Shown here: positions 1 through 11,800 of the stretch, one piece after another
How positions within the stretch are numbered: position 1 is the first letter of the stretch
Layout of the letters: each line of letters starts with the position of its first letter
Source: Apostichopus japonicus
Lineage: Eukaryota > Echinodermata > Holothuroidea > Aspidochirotida > Stichopodidae
Direction of reading: 5' to 3'
Length of the DNA: 64,000 nucleotides
Assembly: GCF_037975245.1 (NCBI RefSeq)
Contig: NC_092561.1
Coordinates: 4,512,001 to 4,576,000, forward strand
Position numbers and translations under genes: made by a program
The notes under the pieces: generated by a model
What the model saw: the letters and a program-made list of their open reading frames with translations, nothing else
What the model was told of the DNA's origin: nothing
Database searches by the model: none

Positions 1-2226
1 GTTTCCATTTCGGGGAAGGGGTACAGCATTAGAGAACCGCATGGACGTTCCCTTGAAGTCGATGAAGGTCCCATTTCCGAGTTGTATCCCCCCCCCCCCA
101 CACACACAAACACCCAGGCGTAAAGTGGTTCATGGGGCATCGAACTTGTGGCTATTATTATGGAGACCATTAGTTACAATAATCACAGAGACTTCAAACT
201 TCGCATTTGCAATGAACTTACCATCCTCAACTAAGTTAGCTATTAATATTGTTTTTATTCCTTTTGTTTAAGTGTTACTATATTAGACTCTCCGCATTAC
301 TTGTTGGGACTCTATGCTGACTATACACACATTGAATTGGTTTATGGGGACTTCACATTATTATATGTTATTTCAATCATACTCACATGTAACATAATGC
401 TGTTCCATTTTCAGTACGTCCTGGGGAAGGGGAAGGGAGGGGCATTGATGAGGAAAACAAATGAATTCACAAATGACATGTGATTATGCCACAGTTATAT
501 GTTTGAAGTTGGTATCTTCTGGATATCATTTGAAAAGCACTACTTCTAACTGTTAATGAAGAGTGCTTATTGTCCATTCCAGGGAGGCAGCAGGTGATAT
601 GGTGGGAAAACGGTGTGCTACTTGATCTCTAAGGATATTTTTTTAGATCTTGCACAAAAGTTGATATTAAAAAATAACATGTCACCATAATTTCAATCAT
701 TAAAATGTAACTATATTCCAAGTGGTATTGATAGTTATCTCTGGGGTGGAGGAAGAAGGGTTGGGGAGGCAGGATGATTGAAAATGACATTTGCTATTTT
801 ACATATTACATGTGAAGACGCTACATTGATTTGATGCACATGGAACTTATTTCTTGAGACATCCATCAAAGTGGTATTCAATTCTGTCTGTTACCACTGC
901 CTAGTATGCAACAAGGGGCAAGGGGAAATGGTTGTAAATAGTGAGGATAAAGCTATAATACTTCACGCATGACTTGAGAGAATGACAGTTGATTTGAAAA
1001 TTAATTAAAGGAAATGAAAAAGTGCAATGCAATATTTTCTTAATATAGGAAACTGTCATCCCAAGTTATCATATAAAATTGGAGCATCAACTGAAGCGAT
1101 ACTTTTTGAAATGATAAAACCCTCAACACAGGGTAACTTCCTGCAATTTTGGAAGAACACAGTGATAAATAAAAGATAACAAGACTGGACATAGATTTGA
1201 CATTAACATTTTTATCAAGCCTTAATTAAGTGATCACATTTACATTATTTTGTTGAAAGGAAACTTAAGTGTCTTTCTCACTCCAAAACAAACTTTAAAT
1301 TCAACTGTTCACCTAAATAGCTGCTGTTCAAGTATCCCTGTTGTTTGACATAATCACTTGACAAAAATTGATTCAAAATAGGGGGATAATTTCAGCAGAA
1401 GGTGAAGTTGGAAGAATAGGCGGGTGGTCCACCTTAAAGACAACCAAAACAACAACCTTTGTTCTCTATAAAATACCTACAGTAGCACAAAAAAGAAAAC
1501 CAGCTTTCATATCATTGTGTGCAACAGTAAAATATGTATTGTGTCCGTGCATACCTATACAATACAGCAAACGAGTGGAATTAACAACAGTTACATCACA
1601 CGTTTTGCTCATATGTTTCGAGCACACAAATGTGTTCCCTGGTTTCTTGTTTGGGGTAATTTGTAAACTAGATTTGAGCCAGCTGCATTTAATAATCAGA
1701 AACAGACATTGTGTTTAATGCTGATAAACTATTAACATGCACCATACCATCTTCATCGAGGATTCTAGAAAGTACTTTGTCTGCTGGGTTTTTAGCAACT
1801 CTTGGAATATGCTGTACCCTATGGATCTACAGTGCAACAATTTCTTTCACACATATGGAACTGTTACAAGACAAATATCATCAGTACATCAATTTATCTT
1901 TTAAAAAGTATTTTCACTGGTATAATATGGTATTTTGGTTTTACCATAACTCACATTCTTGTAACATTATTAACCAGGATCTTCACAAATGTTTTGTAAA
2001 TTTTCTAGTTATGCCTTCCCTCGCATCATCATATTGCCTTTGATAAGAAAACACCTCAAACACATACCATCACTGTTCAATAATTAACTCACATCAAAAG
2101 GATCATCAATATCAATATAAATACGTAGTACCTGCAGCTTGGTGATGTAAAACAGTGTGCTCGATGATCTTCAAAATGCATGATAGTCACAGAAAAAGAC
2201 CTGAACACAAGAATTGAGGATTCTCA
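1..2226. other. Non-coding stretch, no gene recognised
   Basis: AT-rich sequence with no exon I can support on either strand. The longest open frames (about 110 codons near 1368-2043) show no recognisable domain, no signal peptide and no convincing splice context. A C10 run lies near 90-99. The upstream exons of the fibrinogen-domain gene would be expected on the plus strand here or before the window, but none was found. Confidence 0.5.
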
Positions 2227-2232
2227 TGATTA

Positions 2233-2271
<39 letters not shown>
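2227..2271. repeat. (TA)n microsatellite
   Basis: Uninterrupted TA dinucleotides at the 3' edge of the first minus-strand SINE-A copy. The frames coding Tyr/Ile here are artefacts of the repeat. Confidence 0.95.
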
Positions 2272-2275
<4 letters not shown>

Positions 2276-2517
2276 GAAAATCGTAATGAGTTGGAAATCA
2301 AGAACAGTGAAAAAACTTTCAGCCTCCACCGGGAACCACGGGCCTCCCGCTCTGTACGCGGACACCCTAACCACTAGGCTATGGACGCTGATTGTAAGTC
2401 CAGAGGTTCGAAACCGGTAAGGTAGATCGTAATTCCACTGTAGGCGTTTGTCACCTGTATCGAACAATACTAGTTCTGTTTTTGGTGACATATTTTGCCT
2501 TACTCTAGAGATCAAAC
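2271..2517 (-). mobile_element. SINE-A copy 1 (tRNA-derived), 3'-truncated at a TA array
   Basis: Read on the minus strand, this holds a tRNA-like block with an A-box-like TAGCCTAGTGGTTAG and a decayed B box, then a unique body ending in a run that meets (TA)n. It is almost identical to 2640-2883 and clearly homologous to the plus-strand copy at 34467-34764, which keeps a better B box (GAGTTCGAAACCC). A second B-box-like GGTTTCGAACC lies upstream of the tRNA block in all copies. The family assignment is my inference. Confidence 0.7.
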
Positions 2518-2541
2518 ATGATGCTAACCAACTCGAAAATC

Positions 2542-2880
2542 ATTTGTGATTCCTAAAGCCGGATCTCGAAAGAGATACTTTGAACAGACTTTATGTTAAT
2601 GCAATGGAGGTAAACGACAAAGGCAAATGAATATATATAAATGAGAAACGTAATGAGTTGGAAAATCAAGAACAGTGAAAAAACTTTCAGCCTCCACCGG
2701 GAACCACGGGCCTCCCGCTCTGTACGCGGACACCCTAACCACTAGGCTATGGACGCTGATTGTAAGTCCAGAGGTTCGAAACCGGTAAGGTAGATCGTAA
2801 TTCCACTGTAGGCGTTTGTCACCTGTATCGAACAATACTAGTTCTGTTTTTGGTGACATATTTTGCCTTACTCTAGAGAT

Positions 2881-2883
<3 letters not shown>
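2542..2883 (-). mobile_element. SINE-A copy 2 (tRNA-derived), with fuller 3' tail
   Basis: On the minus strand it runs from the TA array at 2884 to about 2542. Besides the part shared with copy 1, it keeps the 3' tail also seen in the 34.5-kb copy (shared blocks such as TCATTTGCCTTTGTCGTTTA and CAAAGTATCTCTTTCGAGAT). Its tRNA block carries the same decayed B box as copy 1, so copies 1 and 2 probably arose by a recent local duplication, not by two insertions. Confidence 0.7.
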
Positions 2884-2971
<88 letters not shown>

Positions 2972-2980
2972 ATATATATT
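2884..2980. repeat. (TA)n microsatellite abutting the EGF exon
   Basis: About 95 bp of TA with two small phase breaks. It runs directly from the 5' edge of SINE-A copy 2 to the first codon of the EGF/fibrinogen exon and contains no AG dinucleotide that could serve as a splice acceptor. Confidence 0.95.
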
Positions 2981-4980
2981 CCTGTGGTGACCAAGGTGGA
3001 GTACATGGCTGTCACTGTAACCCAGGGTTTACCGGAGACGGAGAAACGTGCCAAGAGATACCAAAACCGCAAGATTGCAAAGACCATCTTAATGAAGGAA
3101 GTACTGATAGCGGAGTATATACCATTTATCCAATTGGTTACCCTGAAGAATCGATCGATGTTTATTGCGATATGACAACTGACGGTGGTGGTTGGACGGT
3201 AAGTAAAATGTAAACACCTCGTAACAGACCATGCAGAACCCAATTATTTGCTTATTTGGCTCTTGTAATGAAAGGTTACTTGCGTAATAAGAAAATCCCT
3301 ACAATATATCTTTATGGGAGTGACAAATGATGTTCAATATATTGAATCTGCAATAATTTTTTTTAAATTAAACACATTCATGAATATTCGCCACTACGGT
3401 TATTGAGGCGGCGTCAGCTCAGATTCAGCAGAGATTAGGAAGAGTATTTTGCACATATTTCTTATAACGGAATGTCTTTATTTTAGAAAGGTACTTTCTT
3501 GTTACTGTCTTGATCTACACTATCAGTCATGGACGTGTTAAAGAATTTTGATTGAGGAAAACTACTTTCTTCGTCGTTGCAATTCGGTTGCTCTGAAGTT
3601 GACAACTCACATAAATCATTAACGTAAGCACCACATATTGTCCATGTTTGTTTAAGACATGTACCTTATTTTAGCCACAAGAGTTATAGTATTTGCTATG
3701 CTCTATATTCATGCAGTTACTCCAGAACAGATTTGACTTTTCTGTGGATTTTAATCGCAATTGGGAAGATTACAAAAATGGATTTGGAGATCTATCTGGA
3801 GAATTCTGGTTGGGAAATGAAGCCATCCATTACCTTACCAATCAAGGACAGTACACTATGAGAGTTGACGCTATGTTTGATACCTCCCAGCCGAATACAT
3901 TCATGTATCAGACATTTACCGTAGATGATGAACATAATGGCTATAAACTACACATTGGCGACTACTCTGGATCGATCCCTGGTGAGATTTCTTTTTCATA
4001 AGATACATTAATTACACATATCACTTCACCATTCATGACAACCTTGATGACGAATTGACGTTTCTATTGATGGAGTCGCCACATTTCAATCGTACTAAGA
4101 TGTTTTCCCCTCCCATCTTCGTCTAGAGAGAAGTAGTTCGATAGAATACATTCAACTAAACGTTAAATTTGTACCGGTAAGTCGGGGTTTGAAACATACT
4201 AAAAGACCCTACACTATGATGTCAGACTTCCTTATGATACATACTAGAAACCACTATCGCAATATCAGGGAGTTTCTTTAAAATTTGATCAGTGATGATG
4301 AAAGCAAATGAGAGAGGCACGTTCATAAGATGTCTTGTCTGGTCGAATTCTCGTCAAAATGCTAATATGCTATGAGTGCAATGTGTTCAACACCATATTC
4401 CAGCAAAAAAATTTTTTTTAAGAATAACAAAGTACGACCCGTGTTCTTGATGGTCACCCAGATGCACTGCAAAGTTTCATGTATGTTTTCCCACAGTTCA
4501 ATGTCCTTTACGAAATCACTAAGCGACAAAAACAAACTTTACCTGATTTGCATGTATATGTGTGTGTTTGTTTTCGTGTCTACTTTCTTTTGTGCAAATG
4601 TGCGTCTGGGTAATTTTTTTTTATCCCAGTTTTTTTTTCCGGAGAATATCTATAGGTCTACCTTAATTGTGTTCATGACACCTGTTACATCAATGTATTT
4701 GTTTAAAGAGATATTTAAATAATTAATATTTATAGCACAATAACGCATATTTTTCCCCTACTTTCCAGCCGATGCTATGGCGCCCCATAACCTGAAGAAT
4801 TTCTCTACTTATGATCGAGATACCGACGACTTTCCGGACCAAAATTGTGCGGAAGCCAGCAATGGTGGATGGTGGTATACCAGCTGCTACTTCGCAAACT
4901 TGAATGGAGATGCGGATAATTTCATATGGTTCACGTACAAATTATCATCCTCCGAAATGATGATTAGATCAAATGCATGA
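2980..4980 (+). CDS. EGF/fibrinogen-related domain protein, 3' part (3 exons)
   Basis: Three exons join in phase: about 2980-3198, 3717-3981 and 4769-4980 (TGA). The first encodes the end of an EGF-like module ([16 protein letters not shown]) followed by the start of a fibrinogen C-terminal domain ([13 protein letters not shown]). The second gives [14 protein letters not shown] and the domain core, the third the calcium-loop-like YDRDTDDF and the C-terminal Cys pair in [15 protein letters not shown]. Family knowledge: such FReD proteins are secreted pattern-recognition or matrix lectins. Oddities: the usual Cys-His of the ligand pocket is Cys-Tyr, the C-terminal strand region is short, and the 5' exon border is a TA array, so the upstream exons and signal peptide are not visible. 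Two AATAAA signals follow at 5527 and 5538. The domain call is solid; whether the gene is intact is uncertain. Confidence 0.85.
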
Positions 4981-5153
4981 AAAAGCAGTTTTTTCCTTCG
5001 TTAAAGATATTTACCATATATCACATATAAGTAGTTACTGCATAGATATATAGTAAGTATGCAGTTAGTTACTTTGGGTGCCGGACATTTAAGTGCTATT
5101 TAAAATGATGTATTAGAATAATAACCCCTAGTTATTAGAATAATAATCCTTCT

Positions 5154-5295
5154 TGAATGAAATTATAAATCAAATACTGGACTGACCTTTAGTACTTGCA
5201 AATTTTCGTCCAATATCATTGAACGTCATCTTATATTGGACTAAAATTTGCAAGTACTAAAGGTCAGTCCAGTATTTGATTTATAATTTCATTCA
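5154..5295. mobile_element. Foldback element / MITE with 63-bp inverted arms
   Basis: Arms 5154-5216 and 5233-5295 are inverted copies with a single mismatch around a 16-bp loop. A 13-bp direct repeat, AATAATCCTTCTT, lies just before the left arm (about 5142-5154) and again about 38 bp after the right arm (about 5333-5345). The element may therefore extend to about 5332 with a long target-site duplication. No ORF. Confidence 0.75.
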
Positions 5296-5526
5296 TTATA
5301 CTACAACTGGATAAATCATAACATACATCAACAATAATCCTTCTTATTACAATCATATAAACGATGGCTTTTACGTGACAGGTCTTGCATCATTTAACGT
5401 ATTTTTGCAGTGTTTTTTAACCTATCATTCATTAACGACTATCAGGAATATCGGGCGCAGTTAATCTTCTGGTGTGGTAATATTCTAGTGTGCTGTAACT
5501 TTGTAAATGTTACTGAGTAGAATAGG

Positions 5527-5543
5527 AATAAACATGAAATAAA
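5527..5543 (+). terminator. Candidate poly(A) signals of the FReD gene
   Basis: Two AATAAA hexamers 11 bp apart, about 550 bp after the stop codon at 4980 on the same strand. The assignment to this gene rests on position only. Confidence 0.4.
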
Positions 5544-6836
5544 TGGGACGTATCCATGAACTTTTGTTATTTTTAATTCTTTAAAGTGATATCAAGGATT
5601 TACTATAATGCCCAAGTTCTGATACGCTATTGGTCAGGAAAAGACAACATCCATTTAAGTTTTCTCATGCGTTGACAAGGACAGTTGACAGAGGTTACAA
5701 ACGATAATTATAAATGGTTATATGCAACACGAGCTGAAAACAGCTTTGATCGTTTATCATCCACTGTATAAAGAACAAGTAACGAGAATCACGTTTCCTT
5801 CAAGGAAATATTTTGACACAAGGATATATCGTCCAGGATACATTACGCACAATACACTGGGAGAATCCGATTCATTCTCATAGCAGAGCTCCTGTAGGAT
5901 ACAGTGATAGTACAGTGATATCGCTATCACATTGATTTGATATTTGTTTACACTCGTCACGGGTAGTTTTACATACGGAAAACGGATAATAGCCTTCCAA
6001 TATATCATGGGCTGGCTTATAAGCCTCCTAGGGGTAAACAAGGTGGAAGAAAGTAGGAACAGTTTAATTATTGTAAGTATTTATTTTCCAACCTTTGTTA
6101 GTTTACGAAAATACGGAATCTGATACAAATATTATCACAATGATACATCGAATTCAGTTAATAAAGGAACTCATACATTTTTAACAAAACCAAGGATTAT
6201 AACTTAAATGTATCATTTTAAAAGTTGTTGGTAAAATATCGTATGCAATACCCCCCCCCACACACCCCACCACCCCCTAAATATACAATCAATATATATA
6301 TATATATATCTTGTCGGTTTTCTAGGTTATTTCTAGGGATTTGTTTCATCCAGATACCCAGAACCAGGGAATAAACTATAATTTCAAGTACTATATATGC
6401 TTATACGTATTTACACGTAAGGAGATACCTGCTATTTACAAGATGAATTATAAATATGACTTTTAATTAATAGTATTCAAATGACATCGAACACGTTAGT
6501 GCAGCGAAGTAATTATCAAACCAAAACGAAATTTAGCAATCTACAGGTCAAACATACATAAGAACCATTAACATTAATTTGATGAAATAAATGCATAAGA
6601 GTAAGGTAGCATTGCACATTAAAACAACAACTTTCATCTTGTACGTGTTATCAAATTAAGTGTTTTAACATAACTAGGTTACGGTACTTGTTTCATATAT
6701 TCATCAATTTAGATTTTTAAGAAAGAAGCTATGCAATTATAAATAAGTACATTCATCACGAACAACTGAAAAGAGTCCATGATATTATGTCGTTATACAA
6801 CAATTACTTTCAGTCTAGTAAAGGCAACTGTGCATG
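5544..6836. other. Intergenic, no gene recognised
   Basis: Lies between the FReD poly(A) signals and the first hAT-type MITE. AT-rich, with a short C8 run near 6250 and a (TA)n of about 20 bp at 6289-6309. A minus-strand open frame of 94 codons (5757-6041) has no recognisable feature and is not called. Confidence 0.5.
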
Positions 6837-7119
6837 CAGTGGCGTAGGAAGGTACTTTTGAGTGGGGGGCTGACGACTGATGGCCGACCTGGGGGAGGGG
6901 TCTAAGGGGAGGGTCCCCCTCCCCTTTGGAATTTTTTTTGCATTTCCAGGTGGCCTTAGATGTAATTTGGTGCTTCAAATGAGATTTTATTCTCATTTGG
7001 AAATGAAAAAGGGGTTTCTGACTTGCGGAGCGGGGGGGCGGAACGATACTTCCGCCCCCCCATATTTTTCACTGGGGGGATGGCGCCCCCCCAGCCCCCA
7101 CCCGGTTCCTACGCCCTTG
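6837..7119 (+). mobile_element. hAT-type MITE, family 1, 283 bp, perfect 8-bp TSD
   Basis: Begins CAGTGGCGTAGGAAGG and ends CGGTTCCTACGCCCTTG, with imperfect inverted termini containing GGCGTAGGAA. It is flanked on both sides by the direct repeat TGTGCATG (6829-6836 and 7120-7127). The 8-bp duplication and CAG-like termini are hAT hallmarks. The left part is G-rich, the right part C-rich, and there is no coding capacity. Related copies lie at 35358-35656 (opposite orientation), 56925-57220, and a fragment ending at 36046. Confidence 0.9.
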
Positions 7120-7299
7120 TGTGCATGGTTACTGGTTGATGCAGAAACTACTAAACCTACACCTGCAATGAGATCGGTTGGGTAAGAAGTTCGATAATGT
7201 AATTAATGAGGTGATGTTTACATTACATGTACCACACATTGGCTACTGCTGAGTGTCATATCCAGCTACTGTTATGCACCGTCGCTAGTCATCAACGCC

Positions 7300-7450
7300 A
7301 ACATCGTAACCGAGTTCATGTATTATTTACAAAGAGAAAATGAAAAGAAAAGTTTTGGCTAGAGAAGGATTCGAACCAGTGACCTCAGTGTTACTGACCC
7401 TCTGCTCTGTCAACTGGGGTTTCCGCCCTTACTTGGTGACGACCCCTAGT
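7300..7450 (-). mobile_element. tRNA-derived SINE-like sequence (SINE-D)
   Basis: On the minus strand a perfect B box GGTTCGAATCC (about 7370-7380) follows an A-box-like AGTTGACAGAGCAGAGG about 40 nt earlier, with a T-rich tail beyond. The potential cloverleaf is too irregular for a functional tRNA. The extent is approximate and the class is inferred from the box spacing only. Confidence 0.5.
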
Positions 7451-7807
7451 TACAATTCTTTTCTGGTTCCGCTCTTCAGAAGAGACCGTACGTTGCATTC
7501 GTGTTACCAGGAATCACAGCCAAACAAGTACATCAAAAAACACTTAATGTTAACATGTGTTATAAAAACAAGAATTGTCTAAAGTATAATAAGGTAATGC
7601 TATAATGCTTGGAGCAATAGTTAGTTAGAAATATTTTGTTGATCGCTAAGAATAATTTTAACCACAACTTTTCCTAGCTGAATCGAAGCGCGAACAATAA
7701 CGATGCTTACATGTCTTCTTGTACCACGACCGTTGCATCGCAGCATTGCGCTTAACACATCTTTTGGATTAGGACAAAGGTAGCACCACATTGTAAATAC
7801 GCCTTTT

Positions 7808-8802
7808 TTAAACTCTATGGTACCTACTCCATTGTTGCGGCGAAGGTTCAAGGAGGTTGGCAGTTGATCTAATTCTTTCGCCATTTTTGTTGCTATTCGC
7901 GTATTCGATGTTTGCCATCCTCAAATCACCGTATTGTTGAGCTTCAGCTGGTAGAAACTGGTAATCGCTTAAGTTGCGGACACACTGAGCATGACTTAGA
8001 ACATCCGATTGTCGTGAATCAACTGCTAGAAAGTTGTAGTCCCCACCAGTCTGATACAGTTCTGCTTCTCGTACATTATTTCTGAGAGCGTGTGGATTAC
8101 CGGGCAGAAAGTTATAGTTGGTTTGTCGCTCTGCATTGCGGACACCATCATCATATGCTTGACCGCGAACATTCGCCGGAATATCGTGATCGAAACCCCC
8201 ATTTGGAAAAGACATTCTTTCTGCTTCTCTAGCAAGATCATGTCCTCTTTCTGCTTGGGCCGCTCGGAGAGCATTCCGAAAGGTATCATTGTAAATCTGA
8301 GGGTCTCGACCATTCGGTAGATCTGTACGGTGAGCTCTTCGATAATCATCTTTTCCATGGTCACCCTTTCCGCGGTTTTCTGCGCCAGAGTAGCCTCCAG
8401 TATTAACCAGGCCACTTCCTCGAGTTTCATCCTCTTCGTGGTCGTACCGATGACGATTCTCATTCCTGTGAATAGTATTACTCTCCAACTTTGAGGCACC
8501 CAGAAAATGTTCGTCGTCTGTAACAGCTTTGATCTTATCCTCCGTTTTCTTTTCCTTCTTCCTAATTCGTATCAGTAACAATAGCAATAAGAGGATGAGC
8601 AACAAGAGCAGCAGGAGGAACACAGATGCTCCTAAAATTGGCAGAAGATTGTTGTCTGTAGGTTCCAATGTGGTGGAACCAACGAAAGGTGGCATGGTTG
8701 GTGGAATTACCATAGGTCTCGTGTTAAATGAGACTATATTTGACGGTGGGCTTATGTACGTACCATCGGTGGCCGTTAAAGCAAAAAAGTAAGTTTCCGG
8801 GA
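7808..8802 (-). CDS. CLCA: CLCA last exon: TM segment and long repetitive tail
   Basis: Begins with the end of the Fn3-like region ([11 protein letters not shown]). Then come a Pro/Thr stretch ([10 protein letters not shown]), a 26-residue helix that is nearly all Leu, and the basic stop-transfer RIRKKEKK. The remaining 250 residues are charged and contain degenerate repeats of about 26 residues with YNFL (1096), YNFL (1122) and YQFL (1147), each preceded or followed by RN/RE-rich segments. The stop codon is at 7808-7810. Confidence 0.9.
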
Positions 8803-11800
8803 CTGAAAATGAATAGGAAAATGTATAAACTATATATTGAGATATTCAGTCCAATTCAAGATGGTATCCAATTTTCTCTTCTACCTGACAAGCGTTATGC
8901 CATTAAGTAACATTAGACAAACACAAACTAACAAAAATTGATAAAGTGAATAATTATGTAGAAAAACGCATATTAATCCAAACAAGGATACTGTAATTAT
9001 GCATATATTAAGTTATTATTAAAATAAACACTAACTGATGTGATCAACTTATGACACATTTAAGCAATCTATGTAGGATGCATTCAATGTTCCTTTCAAC
9101 AAATGCAATTCCTTGATCAATAAGGAAAGACACATAATTAAATTTACCTGATCTTAAAGGAAACATTATGGTATAAATCTCTTCATTTCTTGCCATCGAT
9201 GGATTATTTGGATTTCCTGATAATATATAAGGTTTTTCGTCATTTTCAGCAGTACCCAAGGTGACTCCAGATGCAAAGGTACTACGGAAATCCTCAAAGC
9301 TCGTAGAATAACGGATGTCATAGCTGCGTGCTGAAAATGAAATTAAACACAAACTGATAAACAAAAATGAACATCCAGGATTATGTTTTGGACCATCAGC
9401 CGTAACTTAACAATGTATAAAAACCAATTTTTATTCTGTACACATATGTTCATAATGCACTAACTATTTTTTTTTTTTAGGTAGAGGTCAAGTCAAACTT
9501 CACATGCTTCATTCGAGATAACAGCGAACAGAAAGCATAACATTTGAGAGGAAATTATGGACTGCGCTGAAAGCACTCAAATGAAACCACTTTTGCTGTT
9601 ATCATTCAGACGTGTGAATTAAATTGCTTATTTATTATGGCCGTTATTATTAAGTCATTGGCATATATTCATGTTACTAATTTCTGCAAATCCCATATGA
9701 AACTTAAACAAAAGTTATTTCAAGCAAATCCTGGACAACGATACAGTTACACGAAATGTTAAAGACAACCTTTTACAAACCCCAGTCAAGATTTCAGTTA
9801 CCTCTTCCATCCATTAGATTGGCCCCGGGTGCAGTAAATGTAAGTTCCACGGTCCTGTTTTCCGTCGAAAAATCCCTCCGACGAAGGTTATTAACTTGAT
9901 AGGGCCCGTAATTGTTGCTATCTGAAAGGTAATTTATAAGTGATACTTTCATAGTATATTTGAGTTGTGCACTGCATGTTATAACAAACGATGCCGATAA
10001 TAATGATGGCGATGACGTGACGTGACGTGACGTCATCTACCAGTCCTGTTTTGCGATAATCAATCATGCGAGTATTCCGTAATCACTTATTGGGGCTACT
10101 CATATATTTGCTTAATTTATCTTTAAAAAGTTAATAATATAAAAAAAAGAAAATAAATACAATACAATCAAATAAACTGAGTAATCATTTCACATATACC
10201 GTAATTAGTTCGATGCCCTGTCCCAGTGTTCATATGGTTCTATTGCTTGCAAATTATACAATGTGTGCAAAAACGGAGAGCCGTATTTTCCTTCAATTGT
10301 GAAACAATAAAGCTGAAACATTTCATTGATTAGAAAATATTACAACCTCGTATCACATACCCGTACAAGTCACAGCATTGTTACAAGTAAAACTGCCGCC
10401 AGTTATCGTTCTTTGTACATCTCCGCTAGGTTCATAGGTTACGTTCCATTCAGCCTGACCCTTTTCAGGGTCTACAGCTGCACCAACTCCAACTCTAGCT
10501 CCGTTTACAATCTGACCTTCACCTCGAATAGAAAACTAGAATAGGAGATACGAAAGTTAATAAATAAATTGTAACTGCATCCGTTTCTGAAAGGAAGAGC
10601 AAACACATTTCTAGAAAGCATTCACAATATCACCTCACCAGAACAAATAATTGGTCTGGTGTGGTCTTATTTAACACGTTGATAAGTTGATACATGTTCT
10701 CTTTTTCTTTTCTTTTTTCTTTTTTGCAATTACAGCAACGGTCTGATAATTATATGTCTATGATATTACAACAAAAGTGAAAAAGGCTTTATTTCTCTTT
10801 TTGGAACAGGTTATAATACATTGCGAATATACATGTTTGTCTTAACTGTCCTATAAATTAATGTCACACATTCTAACTTCCTGTATATAGCTTGTATACC
10901 ATTGGGGCATATTCGGTTGTCAAATGCTTTGAAGCGATTTGAAAGTCAGTGCGTATAGTTAAATACATAAACAATTTTTGGGAGTGTAAATTATCCCTAT
11001 TGAAAAACGAGTAGGGAAGGAATTATTTGCTTGCCTGGGCGCTGTAGCGACCGGTTCCATCTAATCTCGAAAGGAAGCCACTGTAAATCCCGTCACCTTG
11101 AACAATGTCTTCCCCAATACCATCATCATATAATTTCATCTTCTTCAGACCGTTCGGAGTTTCAACAGTTGCCTCCACTTCAGGGACAATTACAGGGTTG
11201 TAACCTGTCAACCAATTGCGGAAGCATATGAGAGTTTTGTATTTCTGGACGAATAAACAACGAACATTAGTTTCTCTCAAATTTGTTTGGGCAGGGGTGG
11301 GGGCTGGGGGGATACGGTGGGTCGCCAAGGAAATTCCTGGTGGTGCTGGAGGTAGAAAATCCAGGGAGCCTCAGTATTTTCATATGCATCTTGTTATGAT
11401 TAGTTAACGACAAAGGAAACACTGATGTTGGGATCAACAATTACATCTTCATCAAGCGTTCAAATTGTCATTTTGCTGAAATAGTTGCAACACAATTTGG
11501 TATTTTAAACTTCCATGAGTAGGCCGTTACTGTGCACGTTATCGCTTTCCATCCAAACCTTATCTGAGAAGAACTAAACTGCAAACGAAATATGTCAATT
11601 AGAATACATATTAGTATAAATGATAATACAACCATCGAAAGGTTGTAATTAGTTGCTGTCGTCTTTCATCTGCGTCGGTTGGTTTGGTAAATTAACAACG
11701 GCTATCCATACTTCTATATTAGCAACGCACCTAACTAAATGGCAATATGAAGTTCGAAATTATTTTAATTTTTTAAATATAATTTGTAATTTAATACGAC

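Noticed and set aside
2816-3175. Tyr/Ile-rich open frames over TA arrays (here and at 28332-28747, 34261-34643, 47720-47938)
   Set aside because: They are translations of (TA)n dinucleotides, present on both strands, with no flanking gene structure.
8026-8499. 157-codon frame overlapping the CLCA tail in another frame
   Set aside because: The 301-codon frame in phase with the other 15 CLCA exons is the real one.
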